DNA from: a candidate division FCPU426 bacterium
GTDB taxonomy: Bacteria > Oederibacteriota > Muellerivitia > Muellerivitales > Muellerivitaceae
Assembly (NCBI GenBank): GCA_003136635.1
Contig: PLFD01000027.1
Coordinates: 1 to 59,992, forward strand
Length of the DNA stretch: 59,992 nt
Direction of reading: 5' to 3'
Shown: positions 8,945-17,859 of the stretch, piece after piece
Layout: every line of letters starts with the position of its first letter
How positions within the stretch are numbered: the first letter of the stretch is position 1
The notes under the pieces: generated by a model
What the model saw: the letters and a program-made list of their open reading frames with translations, nothing else
Told to the model about the DNA's origin: nothing
Databases searched by the model: none
Made by a program: the position numbers and the translations under genes

Positions 8945-11029
8945 ATGGCGGTTCGTCATTCCTCCGCGGATTTTCCCCGTTTTTTGCCGATGGTTTTGCT
9001 TTTTTCCATTCTCTTTGTTGTAAACGGTTTTTTAGTTTCGCCCTATATCGCCTGGTATGACTCGGGCGAACTCATCGGAACTACCGTTTGTCTGGGTATT
9101 TCCCATCCTTCAGGGCAGGCTTTATTTCATCTTTTGGGTAAGTGTTTTCTGCTATGGCCCTGGGGAACCGCGGCGTTTAAAGTCGGCCTTATGTCCGTCT
9201 TTTGCGCGGCCACGGCTTCCTCGTTGTTCTATAACCTCGCCTGCCGGTTAACCGCGCGATTGATGCCGCACGATCTGGTGCGGTATGACCTTTCTTTTGA
9301 ATTAAAAACCTGGTTATTTCTTTTAACATTGGGGTGGAGCTGGAGCCAGCCCTGGTGGCGTTACTCTCTGACGCCTTTGGTTTACGCGCTTCATCTTTTA
9401 ATGGCTATGCTGATTCTTTGGGCTTTGAGTTTGGAAAAACCCTGGAAGTGGAACTTGGCTTTTTTCCTTATGGGTGCCGCCACAATTCTTCGGCCCACCC
9501 AGTTTTTTGGTCTGCCTTTTATGGGCCTGGCTTTTCTGTGGCATTTTCGCCACGAGCCGATTCGATTGCCCAAACGGCTAATTTTGATTACGGCCTTTTT
9601 CGCGCTGGGCCGCAGTGTGGGTCTTTATTTACCGCTGCGATCCGCTTTACATCCTTCAATGGCTTATGGCGACATCACCCATTTTCCGGCGTTCTTTCAT
9701 CAAATATTCGCCTTGAGATTTTCAAAATATGTGGGAACCATTACGGCGAGCAATATTCTTTCAGTACTGCAACAGATGGTCTCTCACTTTTTTAACGATT
9801 TAACTCCTCTGGGTGCTGGACTGGTTTTGTGGGGAATTTGTTTTTTGTGGTGGGAGAGGGAAAAAATACCTGTTTTTCTTTGGGTGGGTCTGTGCTGGGG
9901 TTTGGTAGAGACTCTATTTGTGTTTACCATTCCGTATCCCACTTTTGAATCGCATCAGGTTCTTTTGGGATGGGCTTTCTGCGGGTTTTTAGCGGCTCTG
10001 CCGATGACTTTAGGTGATCAAATTTTAAGAAAAGGTCATTACCGACACCTGATCTGGGCAGGCAATCTGGTAATGGCGGTATTTGTTTTGGCCCAATTGT
10101 CAGTGGTGGGTCATTTGCTGGACCGGAAAAACGACAGGACGGCTCAGGATTATGGCCGCGATGTTTTAACCCTCATGGAACCCAACGCGCTTTATCTGCC
10201 TTATGAAGAAAATGAATATTTCCCCGTAGCGGGTTATCAAGAATCCTTCAGTTATCGAAAAGATATCGAGCTGGTAGAGCCGGGCGGTCCGCAGTCGGTA
10301 ATGGGGGCGAAAGTGGAGGAGTGCTTAAGACAAAACCGGCCCATCTACGTCACCCATCAATGGGCTCTTCCCGCTGGATGGGCGTTTGAAAGCCGGGGGC
10401 CTCTTTGGAAAGTGGTGTTGGCGACTCCCTTGAAAGGGCAACCCCTCCGGAACATTGTAAAGCCGCAAGCGGTTTGGGGAAAAATCCAGCTGCTTTCTGT
10501 TCAAATCGAACCAGCGCAGGTTAAGGCGGGCGATTTTGTAACAATAATTTACCATTGGACCCGAAGAGGAAAAGGTATCGAGGATCAAAGCTCCTCGGTA
10601 GTGGCTTTGTTTACGGATGACAAGGGAAGCTATCCCACCCGCGAGGGTTTGTTTTGGCTTCACGATATTCACGAGCCGTTCGGAAGTACTTTTGCCAATT
10701 TAAAACCGGGATTGGAATATGTGGAAAAACGGATCGTGATGATTCCTTCGGACTATCCGCCGGGGAATTATCAATTGATGCTGGCGCTTCAAAAACAAAC
10801 CGCCAAAGAAGAAGGACAGGAAACCTTTAACAATGAGTTCTATGAGCGGAGCGCCGCTGAAAGTTTGGATAAGTTTGAGGGCCGGGGTCAGAATGGGTCG
10901 TTGGTCCAGTTTTCAACGGCTGCGCAGAGCGACGCGGATAATTTATGGCCTTTGAGTCAAAGTCTTTTGCCTGTTACGGACGCACGGTTTGCCCCAACGG
11001 TTACTTTGGAAATTCAAAGTCCCGACTAA
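8945..11029 (+). CDS. DUF2723 (TMEM260-like) multi-spanning membrane protein
   Basis: It begins directly after the stop of the Wzy-like gene. The N-terminus has the DUF2723 signature: a first membrane helix, then YDSGELIGTTVCLGISHPSG, with the acidic pair in the first extracytoplasmic loop typical of GT-C glycosyltransferases. About eleven further hydrophobic helices follow to residue 390, then a C-terminal soluble domain of about 290 residues that looks beta-rich. The family is related to protein O-mannosyltransferases that use lipid-linked sugars. With the upstream genes it suggests a glycan or glycoprotein assembly operon. Acceptor unknown. Confidence 0.8.
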   Translation: MAVRHSSADFPRFLPMVLLFSILFVVNGFLVSPYIAWYDSGELIGTTVCLGISHPSGQALFHLLGKCFLLWPWGTAAFKVGLMSVFCAATASSLFYNLACRLTARLMPHDLVRYDLSFELKTWLFLLTLGWSWSQPWWRYSLTPLVYALHLLMAMLILWALSLEKPWKWNLAFFLMGAATILRPTQFFGLPFMGLAFLWHFRHEPIRLPKRLILITAFFALGRSVGLYLPLRSALHPSMAYGDITHFPAFFHQIFALRFSKYVGTITASNILSVLQQMVSHFFNDLTPLGAGLVLWGICFLWWEREKIPVFLWVGLCWGLVETLFVFTIPYPTFESHQVLLGWAFCGFLAALPMTLGDQILRKGHYRHLIWAGNLVMAVFVLAQLSVVGHLLDRKNDRTAQDYGRDVLTLMEPNALYLPYEENEYFPVAGYQESFSYRKDIELVEPGGPQSVMGAKVEECLRQNRPIYVTHQWALPAGWAFESRGPLWKVVLATPLKGQPLRNIVKPQAVWGKIQLLSVQIEPAQVKAGDFVTIIYHWTRRGKGIEDQSSSVVALFTDDKGSYPTREGLFWLHDIHEPFGSTFANLKPGLEYVEKRIVMIPSDYPPGNYQLMLALQKQTAKEEGQETFNNEFYERSAAESLDKFEGRGQNGSLVQFSTAAQSDADNLWPLSQSLLPVTDARFAPTVTLEIQSPD

Positions 11030-11053
11030 AAACTCTAAAGAAAATCAATGAAT

Positions 11054-11134
11054 AGCCACAGATGGACGCAGATAAACACGGATTTGTGTTTAATCTAAAG
11101 AATTATCAGCGTTCATCTGTGTTTATCTGTGGCT
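11054..11134. repeat. Imperfect palindromic short repeat (CACAGAT type)
   Basis: Two inverted arms of about 30 bp, each made of three 10-bp units related to CACAGATAAA (left arm AGCCACAGAT-GGACGCAGAT-AAACACGGAT), separated by about 20 bp. Very similar arms are widespread in environmental bacterial genomes, by memory. It may fold into a long hairpin and act as transcript end for the polysaccharide operon, or be a small mobile palindrome. Confidence 0.65.
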
Positions 11135-11231
11135 TAATAGTTTGTCTGTTTTTATTCAGCCGTAGGATTTTGCAATTTGATCGAGGCCAGCTTACAATAC
11201 GGCCTTCTTAATCCAATCAAAGGAATCTTCT

Positions 11232-11972
11232 ATGGCCGAACACGCGCCACACGCAGCCCATTCTCACGCCGGAGCCTCCGCCGCTACGGTAAAACGCCAA
11301 TTTGTCAGTTTCGAGTTTTATAAAATTTCCGAGGATTTTCGGAAACTCTCCCCCTCCAAGCGGGAAAAAGCCAAAAAATCTTTTATTAAAGCAGTCGAGA
11401 CGTTTAAAAAAGACGGCATTTTGCTGTCCTATTCCACGCTGGGGTTTAAAGCGGAAACGGATTTGATGCTCTGGCGCATCAGCTATGACATCGACAGCTT
11501 CCAAAGATTGAGTTCAGCTGTGTTGAAGTCTGACTTGGGACCTTACTTGAAAACCGCCGCTTCCTATTTGGCTCAAACCAAACGCAGCACTTATATTGAT
11601 AAGCATCAGCATGACGGGCAGGACGGCAACCGCACCAATATTTATCCGGGACGGTTTAAATATATTTTTATCTATCCTTTCGTGAAAACCCGGGAATGGT
11701 ATCTTTTGTCCAAGGAAGAACGGCAAAGGATTATGGATGAGCATATCCGGGTGGGCACTCAGTTTCCTTCGGTTAAGTTAAATACAACTTATTCTTTCGG
11801 CCTGGATGATCAGGATTTTGTGGTGGCCTTTGAGTCGGATGAACCAGCTGATTTTCTGGATCTGGTCATGGCGCTGCGTGAAACAGAAGGCTCAAAATAT
11901 ACCGTTAGAGATACGCCCATCTATACCTGCCGTTTGCACGAATTGAAAGAAGCCCTGGATTTATTGGGTTAA
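11232..11972 (+). CDS. Chlorite dismutase-family protein, HemQ-like
   Basis: A 246-residue member of the chlorite dismutase/HemQ (coproheme decarboxylase) family, which in most bacteria completes heme synthesis. The family core is clear: KYIFIYPFVKTREWY, EERQRIMDEHIRVGTQF, and TTYSFGLDDQDFVVAFE near residues 187-203. A His- and Ala-rich N-terminal stretch (HAPHAAHSHAG) precedes the domain. Where chlorite dismutases have a heme-ligating His just before the GLDD turn, I see Tyr-Ser-Phe, so the usual axial ligand seems absent or shifted; this comparison is from memory. Flanked on both sides by unrelated palindromic repeats; no other heme genes are nearby. Confidence 0.8.
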   Translation: MAEHAPHAAHSHAGASAATVKRQFVSFEFYKISEDFRKLSPSKREKAKKSFIKAVETFKKDGILLSYSTLGFKAETDLMLWRISYDIDSFQRLSSAVLKSDLGPYLKTAASYLAQTKRSTYIDKHQHDGQDGNRTNIYPGRFKYIFIYPFVKTREWYLLSKEERQRIMDEHIRVGTQFPSVKLNTTYSFGLDDQDFVVAFESDEPADFLDLVMALRETEGSKYTVRDTPIYTCRLHELKEALDLLG

Positions 11973-11985
11973 AACAAAAAATCCT

Positions 11986-12092
11986 TAACCACCAAGGGCA
12001 CCAAGAAAGTCAAAATAAGGATTTAATTTCCAACATTTTTTAAAAACCATTGTTTTTCGTTGTTCTTGGTGCCCTTGGTGTCTTGGTGGTTA
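11986..12092. repeat. Imperfect palindromic short repeat (CACCAAG type)
   Basis: The left arm TAACCACCAAGGGCACCAAG and the right arm, whose complement reads TAACCACCAAGACACCAAGG followed by GCACCAAGAA, form an inverted repeat; the right arm carries one extra CACCAAGA unit. The middle is AT-rich. It differs in sequence from the repeat at 11054 but has the same design of a tandem unit in inverted arms. It probably ends the hemQ-like transcript or is a small mobile palindrome. Confidence 0.6.
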
Positions 12093-12116
12093 GAATGGTT
12101 TTGTTATTGGTTCTAA

Positions 12117-12142
12117 GTAACTTTTTGAAGTATCCATTCGTA
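12117..12142 (+). promoter_or_regulatory. Candidate ECF-type promoter of the sigma factor gene
   Basis: GTAACT, a 16-bp spacer and CGTA lie 18 bp before the sigma gene. The pattern resembles GTAACC-N16-CGAA, which I recall as the motif of the Caulobacter SigF/NrsF system. Autoregulation of the operon is inferred. No equally good match is seen before the autotransporter. Confidence 0.35.
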
Positions 12143-12159
12143 TCAAACAAGAGGTGGTC

Positions 12160-12750
12160 TTGAAATCGATTCGCTCGCGTTCTTCAACCGCTTCCAAAAA
12201 AGTTTCTTGGGATCACCTGCAGTGGGAATCCTGGTCTCAACTCATGGCTAAAATACAGGTGGGGGATCAGGAGGCTTACCGGCAATTCCTGAATGAGATC
12301 GGTCCGCTTCTTTTCAATTACGTGAGGCGCCGGGTGTTTAATCCGGAAATGGTTCCAGATGTCTATCAGGAAGTTCTGTTAACTCTTCACAAAGCCCGTT
12401 TTACCTATGAGCCAAGCCGTCCGCTGGGGCCCTGGCTTTTTACGGTGGCCCGAAATTCAATTTTGGACGCTCTGGGCAAGAACCGAAAGTTCGCTGAACG
12501 GGAAGTGCCGACTGAAACCCTGCCTGAGTCCAGCGCGTCTGAGATGGACGGAAGTTTGGGGGACGAATTGCACCAGGCTTTGAATAGTTTATCCCCGATT
12601 CATCGGGATGCGGTGGAACTGCTGAAATTGCGCGGATTGTCATTGGAAGAGGCGGCTTTGGAACTCAAAATCTCCGTGGCGGCTTTAAAAGTCAGGGCTC
12701 ACCGGGGATATGAACAGCTTCGAAAATTATTAGTTGAGAAGAAAAAATGA
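12160..12750 (+). CDS. ECF-type RNA polymerase sigma-70 family factor
   Basis: A 196-residue group 4 sigma factor. Region 2 is visible as VPDVYQEVLLTLHKA with the promoter-melting and -10 recognition stretch RPLGPWLFTVARNSILD; region 4 ends with LSLEEAALELKISVAALKVRAHRGYEQL, the helix-turn-helix for the -35. TTG 12160 is preferred to GTG 12154 because GAGGTGG lies just upstream at working distance of the former. The stop overlaps the start of an NrsF-type membrane protein by the ATGA junction, the normal pairing for SigF-like ECF factors. It likely turns on genes for envelope or redox/metal stress, possibly the downstream autotransporter. Confidence 0.85.
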   Translation: MKSIRSRSSTASKKVSWDHLQWESWSQLMAKIQVGDQEAYRQFLNEIGPLLFNYVRRRVFNPEMVPDVYQEVLLTLHKARFTYEPSRPLGPWLFTVARNSILDALGKNRKFAEREVPTETLPESSASEMDGSLGDELHQALNSLSPIHRDAVELLKLRGLSLEEAALELKISVAALKVRAHRGYEQLRKLLVEKKK

Positions 12751-13436
12751 AAAGTCATACAACCATAAAATCCAAACAAACATCCATGGCGTTTCACCAT
12801 CAACTGGTGGAACAGGTAGTTCGAGACGCCAAACCGGCGGGGATGCTCTTGCGTCCCGCGACACAATGGTTTTTATGGCTGGGTGCCTCCTTATTGGTGA
12901 TGGCGTTTTTCTGGATGCGTATGGGTGTTCAGTCCAATCTTTCCCAGGTCATGAGCCAAATGCCTCCCTTTCTTTTTATCTTCTCCGCTTTTGCCGGATC
13001 GGGGTTAGCCGCCTGGGAAGCTATTTCTTCCAGCGTCCCTGGCCGTCAAACAGGCCGGGGTTACCGGGCGTTGGCGGTTCTGGTTTTAATCGGGCTGGTC
13101 TCCATCCCCTTTCTCTTTTTTACTCATACCGGTCCATTGCAATGGGGCAGCGCTTTGAGCGATGACACGGGTTGTGTGGAGGGGGTTTCTTTTTCGGGCC
13201 TGATCCCATGGATTTTTATGGGCTGGATGCTTTCCCGAAACGCTTCATTTAATCCCTGGTGGACCGGCCTGTGGTCGGGAGTTTCGGCTTTCTTGATGGG
13301 AACCATCACGATTCAAATTCATTGTCCCAACTGGGAAATGAACCATGTGCTCATGGCCCATCTTTTACCCGCGGCCGTGGGTACTATTGTGGTCGGTCTT
13401 TTGGGTTCTTTTTGGTTTTCGCGCTGGAAGAAGTGA
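12747..13436 (+). CDS. NrsF/DUF1109-type membrane anti-sigma factor
   Basis: A 229-residue protein with six hydrophobic helices after a cytoplasmic N-terminus of about 38 residues, the part that would hold the sigma factor. Cys143 (DDTGCVEG) and Cys193 (HCPNWEMNH) match the two conserved cysteines of Caulobacter NrsF, which respond to metal or oxidant stress. The start codon overlaps the sigma stop codon (ATGA), so the two are made together. The HCPNWEMNHVLMAHLLP stretch is the family signature. The stimulus here is unknown; redox sensing through the Cys pair is inferred from the family. Confidence 0.8.
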   Translation: MKSHTTIKSKQTSMAFHHQLVEQVVRDAKPAGMLLRPATQWFLWLGASLLVMAFFWMRMGVQSNLSQVMSQMPPFLFIFSAFAGSGLAAWEAISSSVPGRQTGRGYRALAVLVLIGLVSIPFLFFTHTGPLQWGSALSDDTGCVEGVSFSGLIPWIFMGWMLSRNASFNPWWTGLWSGVSAFLMGTITIQIHCPNWEMNHVLMAHLLPAAVGTIVVGLLGSFWFSRWKK

Positions 13437-13449
13437 TCTGTTACTAATC

Positions 13450-13476
13450 TGACAGTTTTTTTCGATTTTTCTGTCA
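13450..13476. promoter_or_regulatory. Inverted repeat TGACAG/CTGTCA upstream of the autotransporter
   Basis: TGACAG and CTGTCA are separated by 15 T-rich bases in the 120-bp gap between the anti-sigma and autotransporter genes. It may be an operator or a weak terminator of the sigma operon. There is no T-run behind the 3' arm. Confidence 0.3.
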
Positions 13477-13555
13477 CCTTTTCCGTGTTTTCGATAACCA
13501 TTCCATTAAAATATCAACCATTAGCAGTTTCTCATTTCAGAAAAAAGGCGTCAGG

Positions 13556-16500
13556 ATGAATTTTTCGACAAACGCCAACAATTATCAATATCCCGAAAGC
13601 CTATTGAAAAAGGTATTTTTCTTTTTGTGGCTGGTCTTTGGTTTTGCGGCTCATGTCCAAGCTCAAACATGGTCCTCTAGTCCTGCATCTGGCGACTGGA
13701 ACACGGCAGGTAATTGGTCTTCGCCATCTTCGGTTCCCAACGCCCAAGCCGCCTTCGCGACTTTCGGCACTTCCAGCACTGCCGGAGTTTCACTCAGCTC
13801 AGGTGTGAGCGTCGACACCATTCAATTTAATAGCGGAGCGTCGGCTTTTACGATTAATACCAACTCTAATGAACTGGCGTTTTTTGGAACGGGAATTGTA
13901 AATAATTCGTCTGTGCCGCAAAACCTTGTCATAGGGGGGGGCTTGGGCGATGAGATGGACTTTTACAACACCTCGACGGCGGGTAATGCCAGTTTAACCA
14001 ACAACAATGTTCTTAATTTCAATAACAGTTCAACGACGGGAACGGCCATGCTTTCAAATGAAAGCACAGGGGCTATCAATTTTTCAAATAACGCGACGGC
14101 TGGAAGCGCGGCGATATTTAATAATTTCAGCAGTAGTGTGATTAACTTTAACACTGATTCAACGGCCGGAAGCTCTACGATTATTAACGTAGGTGACATT
14201 TCATTTTACCAAAACGCCACAGCCGGAAGTTCGACGATTTTAAACGATGACTTTCTGGATTTCCATGGAAGCTCAATGGCGGGGAATTCAAACATAAGTA
14301 ATAATGCTTATGTTTATTTTTATAATAATTCATCCGCCGGAACCGCTACGATCACCAACAACGGAACCGGGAACATCAATTTTTCCAACAATTCCACGGC
14401 GGGAAGCTCAACAATTGCCAACGCCAGCGGCGCAACTGTTGTTTTTGATTACGACTCAACAGCGGGAAATTCCAATATAACCAACAATGGCAATTTGTTT
14501 TTCACGGGGCTGGGCAATGGGGTCAGCTTTTCCACCGCGGGCAGTGCGACGATTACAAACAACAACACAATGTCTTTTAATAACTATTCCACGGCGGGGA
14601 ACTCGGTGATTACAAACAATAATACGATCAACACCTCATTGATATTTAATAACTATTCGACAGCCGGAAATTCTCAAATTACCAACACAAGTGATTTTCG
14701 TTTTTTGGGCAATTCAAACGCCGGGACAGCCACAATTACGAATAACAGTAACGGAACTCTTATTTTCTTTGGTAATTCAACAGCTGAAAGCGCGTCAATT
14801 ACCAATGCCAATAACGGGATTGTTGATTTTGCTGATAACGCAACGGCCGGCAATTCTAATATTACAAACAACGGTAATTTGGTTTTTACCGGACAGGGCA
14901 ATGGAGTTAGTTTTTCCACAGCCGGTAGCGCTACTATTACGAACAATAACACGATGTCCTTTAATGATTATGCCACGGCGGGAAACTCGACGATTATTAA
15001 TGCTGGTACCGGTACTTTTGATTTCACCGGCGATTCAACGGCGGGTAAATCGAACATTACCAATAATGGCCATTTAATTTTCACGGGTCAAGGCAATGGA
15101 GTTAGTTTTTCAACCGCGGGCAGCGCGACGATAACAAACAATAATCAAATAGCTTTTAATGACTATTCCGCGGCGGCGAATTTATTGATTACCAATGCGG
15201 GCAGCGGGGGTATTACTTTTTTCGATGACGCAACCGCCAGTAATTCTAATATTACTAACAATGGCAGTTTGGTTTTCTCGGGGCAAGGCAATGGAGTGAG
15301 CTTTTCAACCGCGGGAAATGCCATGATAACGAATAATAATCTGATGGCCTTTAATGACTATTCCACCGCAGGGAACGCCGGCATTACTAATAACGCCGGT
15401 CTTGTTTTCTCCAATAATTCGACAGCTGGAAACGCGACCATTACGACAAATACAGGTGATGTCCTTTTTCAAAATACCGCTTCGGGAGGAACCGCCCGAT
15501 TTATTTTTAATGGAACCAGCTATTTAGATATTAGTGGTGAAACGCTCGGCAATCCTGTAACCCTTGGATCTATTGAAGGGTCCGGTTCTGTTAGTTTGGG
15601 CGCGAATAATTTGGCGACTGGTTTAAATAATTTGAGTACTTCTTACTCGGGTATTGTGGCAGACGGTGGTAGTGCGGGGGGGACAGCTGGTTCCGTAACG
15701 AAGATTGGAACGGGAACTTTTACATTGTCTGGAACCAATAGCTACACGGGCGGCACCAATATTGATGGGGGTATTTTGGTGGCAGCCAATAGCAGCGCAT
15801 TGGGATCCGGTTCAGTCGTTGTCAACGGCGGCACTTTAAGCCTCGGCGGCCCCCGGACATTGAATATTGTCGGCAATTACACTCAAACTTCGGCGGGGAC
15901 CCTGCAACTTGGCTTGGCCGGAACTACCGCGGGCCAATGGGATAACTTAAATATAACCGGAACAACTTCTTTGACTGGAACCTTAAACTTGGTTCTCTAT
16001 AACGGATTTCATACAAGTGGAGGACAGACTTTTGAATTGTTGGATTCGACGAGCGGTTTGAGCGGCCATTTTGGAACGATTGTGGATTCAATTGATGAAC
16101 CAGTATCGATTGTTTACACACCCAACGAAGTGATTTTAGATACCCTGACTTATTCCCAATTCGCTTTGACGATTAATGAAAAGAATATTGCCGGTGATCT
16201 GGATAATCTTGCGGCTAATACGGAAGACACCACTTTGCTGAACGCTTTAACGGCATTGCCAACCTCTTCTTTGCTGGCGGCGTATGACCAAATTTCGCCG
16301 TCCAACCTGACGCCTATCTACAAAATGCGTTTTATGGACTCACAAGCTCAGGGCGGGTTGGTATGGCAAAGACTTTCCGGAATTTGGGATGACACAAGGT
16401 ATAACCCATCTTATAGCGCTTTGGATGGTGAGAGCCCGATGTTCGCCAGCACTATGCCCGCGGATCAGGAAGTTCAAATAGCCCGGGGCATTCAAACCAA

Positions 16501-17620
16501 TCCTTGGGGCGGTTTTTTAAACGGGATGGGTAACTTCGGCACAGTCACCTCGGACGGCAATGGGGCGGGATACCAATTTTCCAATTTAGGCACCACGGCG
16601 GGGTTGGATTACCGTTTAGCCAAAGACTTGGTGGGCGGATTGTTAATCGGGTTTGACCAGTCAGGATCAAATCAATCGACCGGTACGGTAAATGTGACGG
16701 GAGGCCAGATTGGTTTATACGCTGGCTGGAAGAGCGGCGAATTTCATTTAGACGCTTTAATCGATGGGGGTATCAACAGCTATAGCACCCAACGGACAGC
16801 TTTTGACGGAACGGCCAACGGAAGCACTTCGGGTTTGGAATACGCGGGTCAATTGAATCTGGGTTATGACTTAAGCGCGGGCAACTTTCTAATTAGTCCT
16901 TTTGTAACGGGTCAGTACACACAGGTCAACGTGAATGGGTTTACGGAAACAGGCTCTTTGGCGCCTTTGACCTATGGTAATCAGGGTGAAGGCTATCTCA
17001 GCAGCGACCTGGGATCGCAATTCAGTCTTAAATTGAAAGCGGGCGACATCCAGCTATTACCCAGTATTAGCGCGGCTTGGGAGCACGTTTTCCAGGGCAA
17101 TTTGGACAGCCTGATGGCCAATTTCGGAACGGGTAATAACTTTACGGTTTATGGTTCCGACACTGGTACGGACGCGGCGGTGTTGGGCGGCGGGTTAAAC
17201 GCTGAGTTTCCCGGAGGTGTTGGTGTTTATGCTGATTACCAAGGCACATGGGGTATGACGAATTTCACCGAGCAAAGCTTGAGCGGTGGAATCAACATAG
17301 CCTTTGGCGGATCGAAACGGGGAGAAACGCATTCAACGGTTAAACCGGCCGCTACTCCCGTCGCGACACCGGCGGTATCATGGCCGCCGATGCAATACGA
17401 AGGCCCGAGTCCAGTGCCCAGCCCGGCTGCGACTCCGGTGGTCACCGTTTTGCCTGAGCCAAGCCCCGTTATTGTTCCGATTGAGGTACCGGTTGATACG
17501 CCTGAGGTCAGCCCGACACCCTTTTCTTTGGGTCCACTTGTGCCGACCCAGGGGGTTATTACAATTCAAACTCCAACAGCTACGCCAATGATGGCTGGGT
17601 CTGAGAATAGGCCTTTTTAA
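13556..17620 (+). CDS. Giant autotransporter-type surface protein with beta-helix repeats
   Basis: A 1354-residue exported protein. A long signal peptide (1-37, ending VQAQ) leads into a WSSSPASGDWNTAGNWS type segment. From about 130 to 650 there are some 25-30 repeats of about 17-20 residues on the pattern STAGNATITNNGxxxF, a right-handed beta-helix; a longer block around NGNLVFTGQGNGVSFSTAGSA is repeated nearly unchanged at 14470, 14865, 15060 and 15255. A passenger-associated repeat (GTNSYTGGTNIDGGIL) lies at 729-745. The autotransporter beta-barrel spans about 980-1250. Unusually, about 100 Pro/Thr-rich residues follow the barrel instead of a terminal barrel strand. Probably an adhesin or surface coat. 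Confidence 0.85.
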   Translation: MNFSTNANNYQYPESLLKKVFFFLWLVFGFAAHVQAQTWSSSPASGDWNTAGNWSSPSSVPNAQAAFATFGTSSTAGVSLSSGVSVDTIQFNSGASAFTINTNSNELAFFGTGIVNNSSVPQNLVIGGGLGDEMDFYNTSTAGNASLTNNNVLNFNNSSTTGTAMLSNESTGAINFSNNATAGSAAIFNNFSSSVINFNTDSTAGSSTIINVGDISFYQNATAGSSTILNDDFLDFHGSSMAGNSNISNNAYVYFYNNSSAGTATITNNGTGNINFSNNSTAGSSTIANASGATVVFDYDSTAGNSNITNNGNLFFTGLGNGVSFSTAGSATITNNNTMSFNNYSTAGNSVITNNNTINTSLIFNNYSTAGNSQITNTSDFRFLGNSNAGTATITNNSNGTLIFFGNSTAESASITNANNGIVDFADNATAGNSNITNNGNLVFTGQGNGVSFSTAGSATITNNNTMSFNDYATAGNSTIINAGTGTFDFTGDSTAGKSNITNNGHLIFTGQGNGVSFSTAGSATITNNNQIAFNDYSAAANLLITNAGSGGITFFDDATASNSNITNNGSLVFSGQGNGVSFSTAGNAMITNNNLMAFNDYSTAGNAGITNNAGLVFSNNSTAGNATITTNTGDVLFQNTASGGTARFIFNGTSYLDISGETLGNPVTLGSIEGSGSVSLGANNLATGLNNLSTSYSGIVADGGSAGGTAGSVTKIGTGTFTLSGTNSYTGGTNIDGGILVAANSSALGSGSVVVNGGTLSLGGPRTLNIVGNYTQTSAGTLQLGLAGTTAGQWDNLNITGTTSLTGTLNLVLYNGFHTSGGQTFELLDSTSGLSGHFGTIVDSIDEPVSIVYTPNEVILDTLTYSQFALTINEKNIAGDLDNLAANTEDTTLLNALTALPTSSLLAAYDQISPSNLTPIYKMRFMDSQAQGGLVWQRLSGIWDDTRYNPSYSALDGESPMFASTMPADQEVQIARGIQTNPWGGFLNGMGNFGTVTSDGNGAGYQFSNLGTTAGLDYRLAKDLVGGLLIGFDQSGSNQSTGTVNVTGGQIGLYAGWKSGEFHLDALIDGGINSYSTQRTAFDGTANGSTSGLEYAGQLNLGYDLSAGNFLISPFVTGQYTQVNVNGFTETGSLAPLTYGNQGEGYLSSDLGSQFSLKLKAGDIQLLPSISAAWEHVFQGNLDSLMANFGTGNNFTVYGSDTGTDAAVLGGGLNAEFPGGVGVYADYQGTWGMTNFTEQSLSGGINIAFGGSKRGETHSTVKPAATPVATPAVSWPPMQYEGPSPVPSPAATPVVTVLPEPSPVIVPIEVPVDTPEVSPTPFSLGPLVPTQGVITIQTPTATPMMAGSENRPF

Positions 17621-17677
17621 TTACAAAAATAGTGAAGCTTATCTCCTGAGGTATGGTTTCGGTCAGCCCTCGACATT

Positions 17678-17858
17678 TGTTTAATGGGTATTGTTGTCTG
17701 TTTAACGGACAATTTGTTTTGTTTAACGGCCTTATATACCTGTTTAACGGCTATTAAAGATTTTTTAACGGGCAATTTGTGCTGTTTAACGGGATATCAG
17801 CCCCCGTTTAACGGGGAAATAACCCTGTTTAACGGGCACACCGGCAGTGTTTAACGGG
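17678..17858 (+). repeat. Array A: nine copies of TGTTTAACGGG at 21-22 bp spacing
   Basis: Motif starts at 17678, 17699, 17720, 17741, 17762, 17783, 17805, 17826 and 17848. The steps are 21,21,21,21,21,22,21,22, that is two helical turns. The spacers are unrelated in sequence. The core GTT-T-AAC is an odd palindrome; the seventh copy extends to CCCCGTTTAACGGGG. This looks like a binding array for a protein on one face of DNA, as in transposon ends, iterons or partition sites. The spacing shifts break any reading frame. The first 57 bases after the autotransporter stop (17621-17677) hold nothing recognisable. Confidence 0.85.
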
Positions 17859-17859
17859 T

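Noticed and set aside
17680..17815. Protein-coding heptapeptide repeat (LFNGxxx) in array A
   Set aside because: The frame is open for only a few units, has an internal TAA near 17756 and breaks wherever the spacing is 22; there is no start codon or ribosome site. Kept only as a minor alternative.
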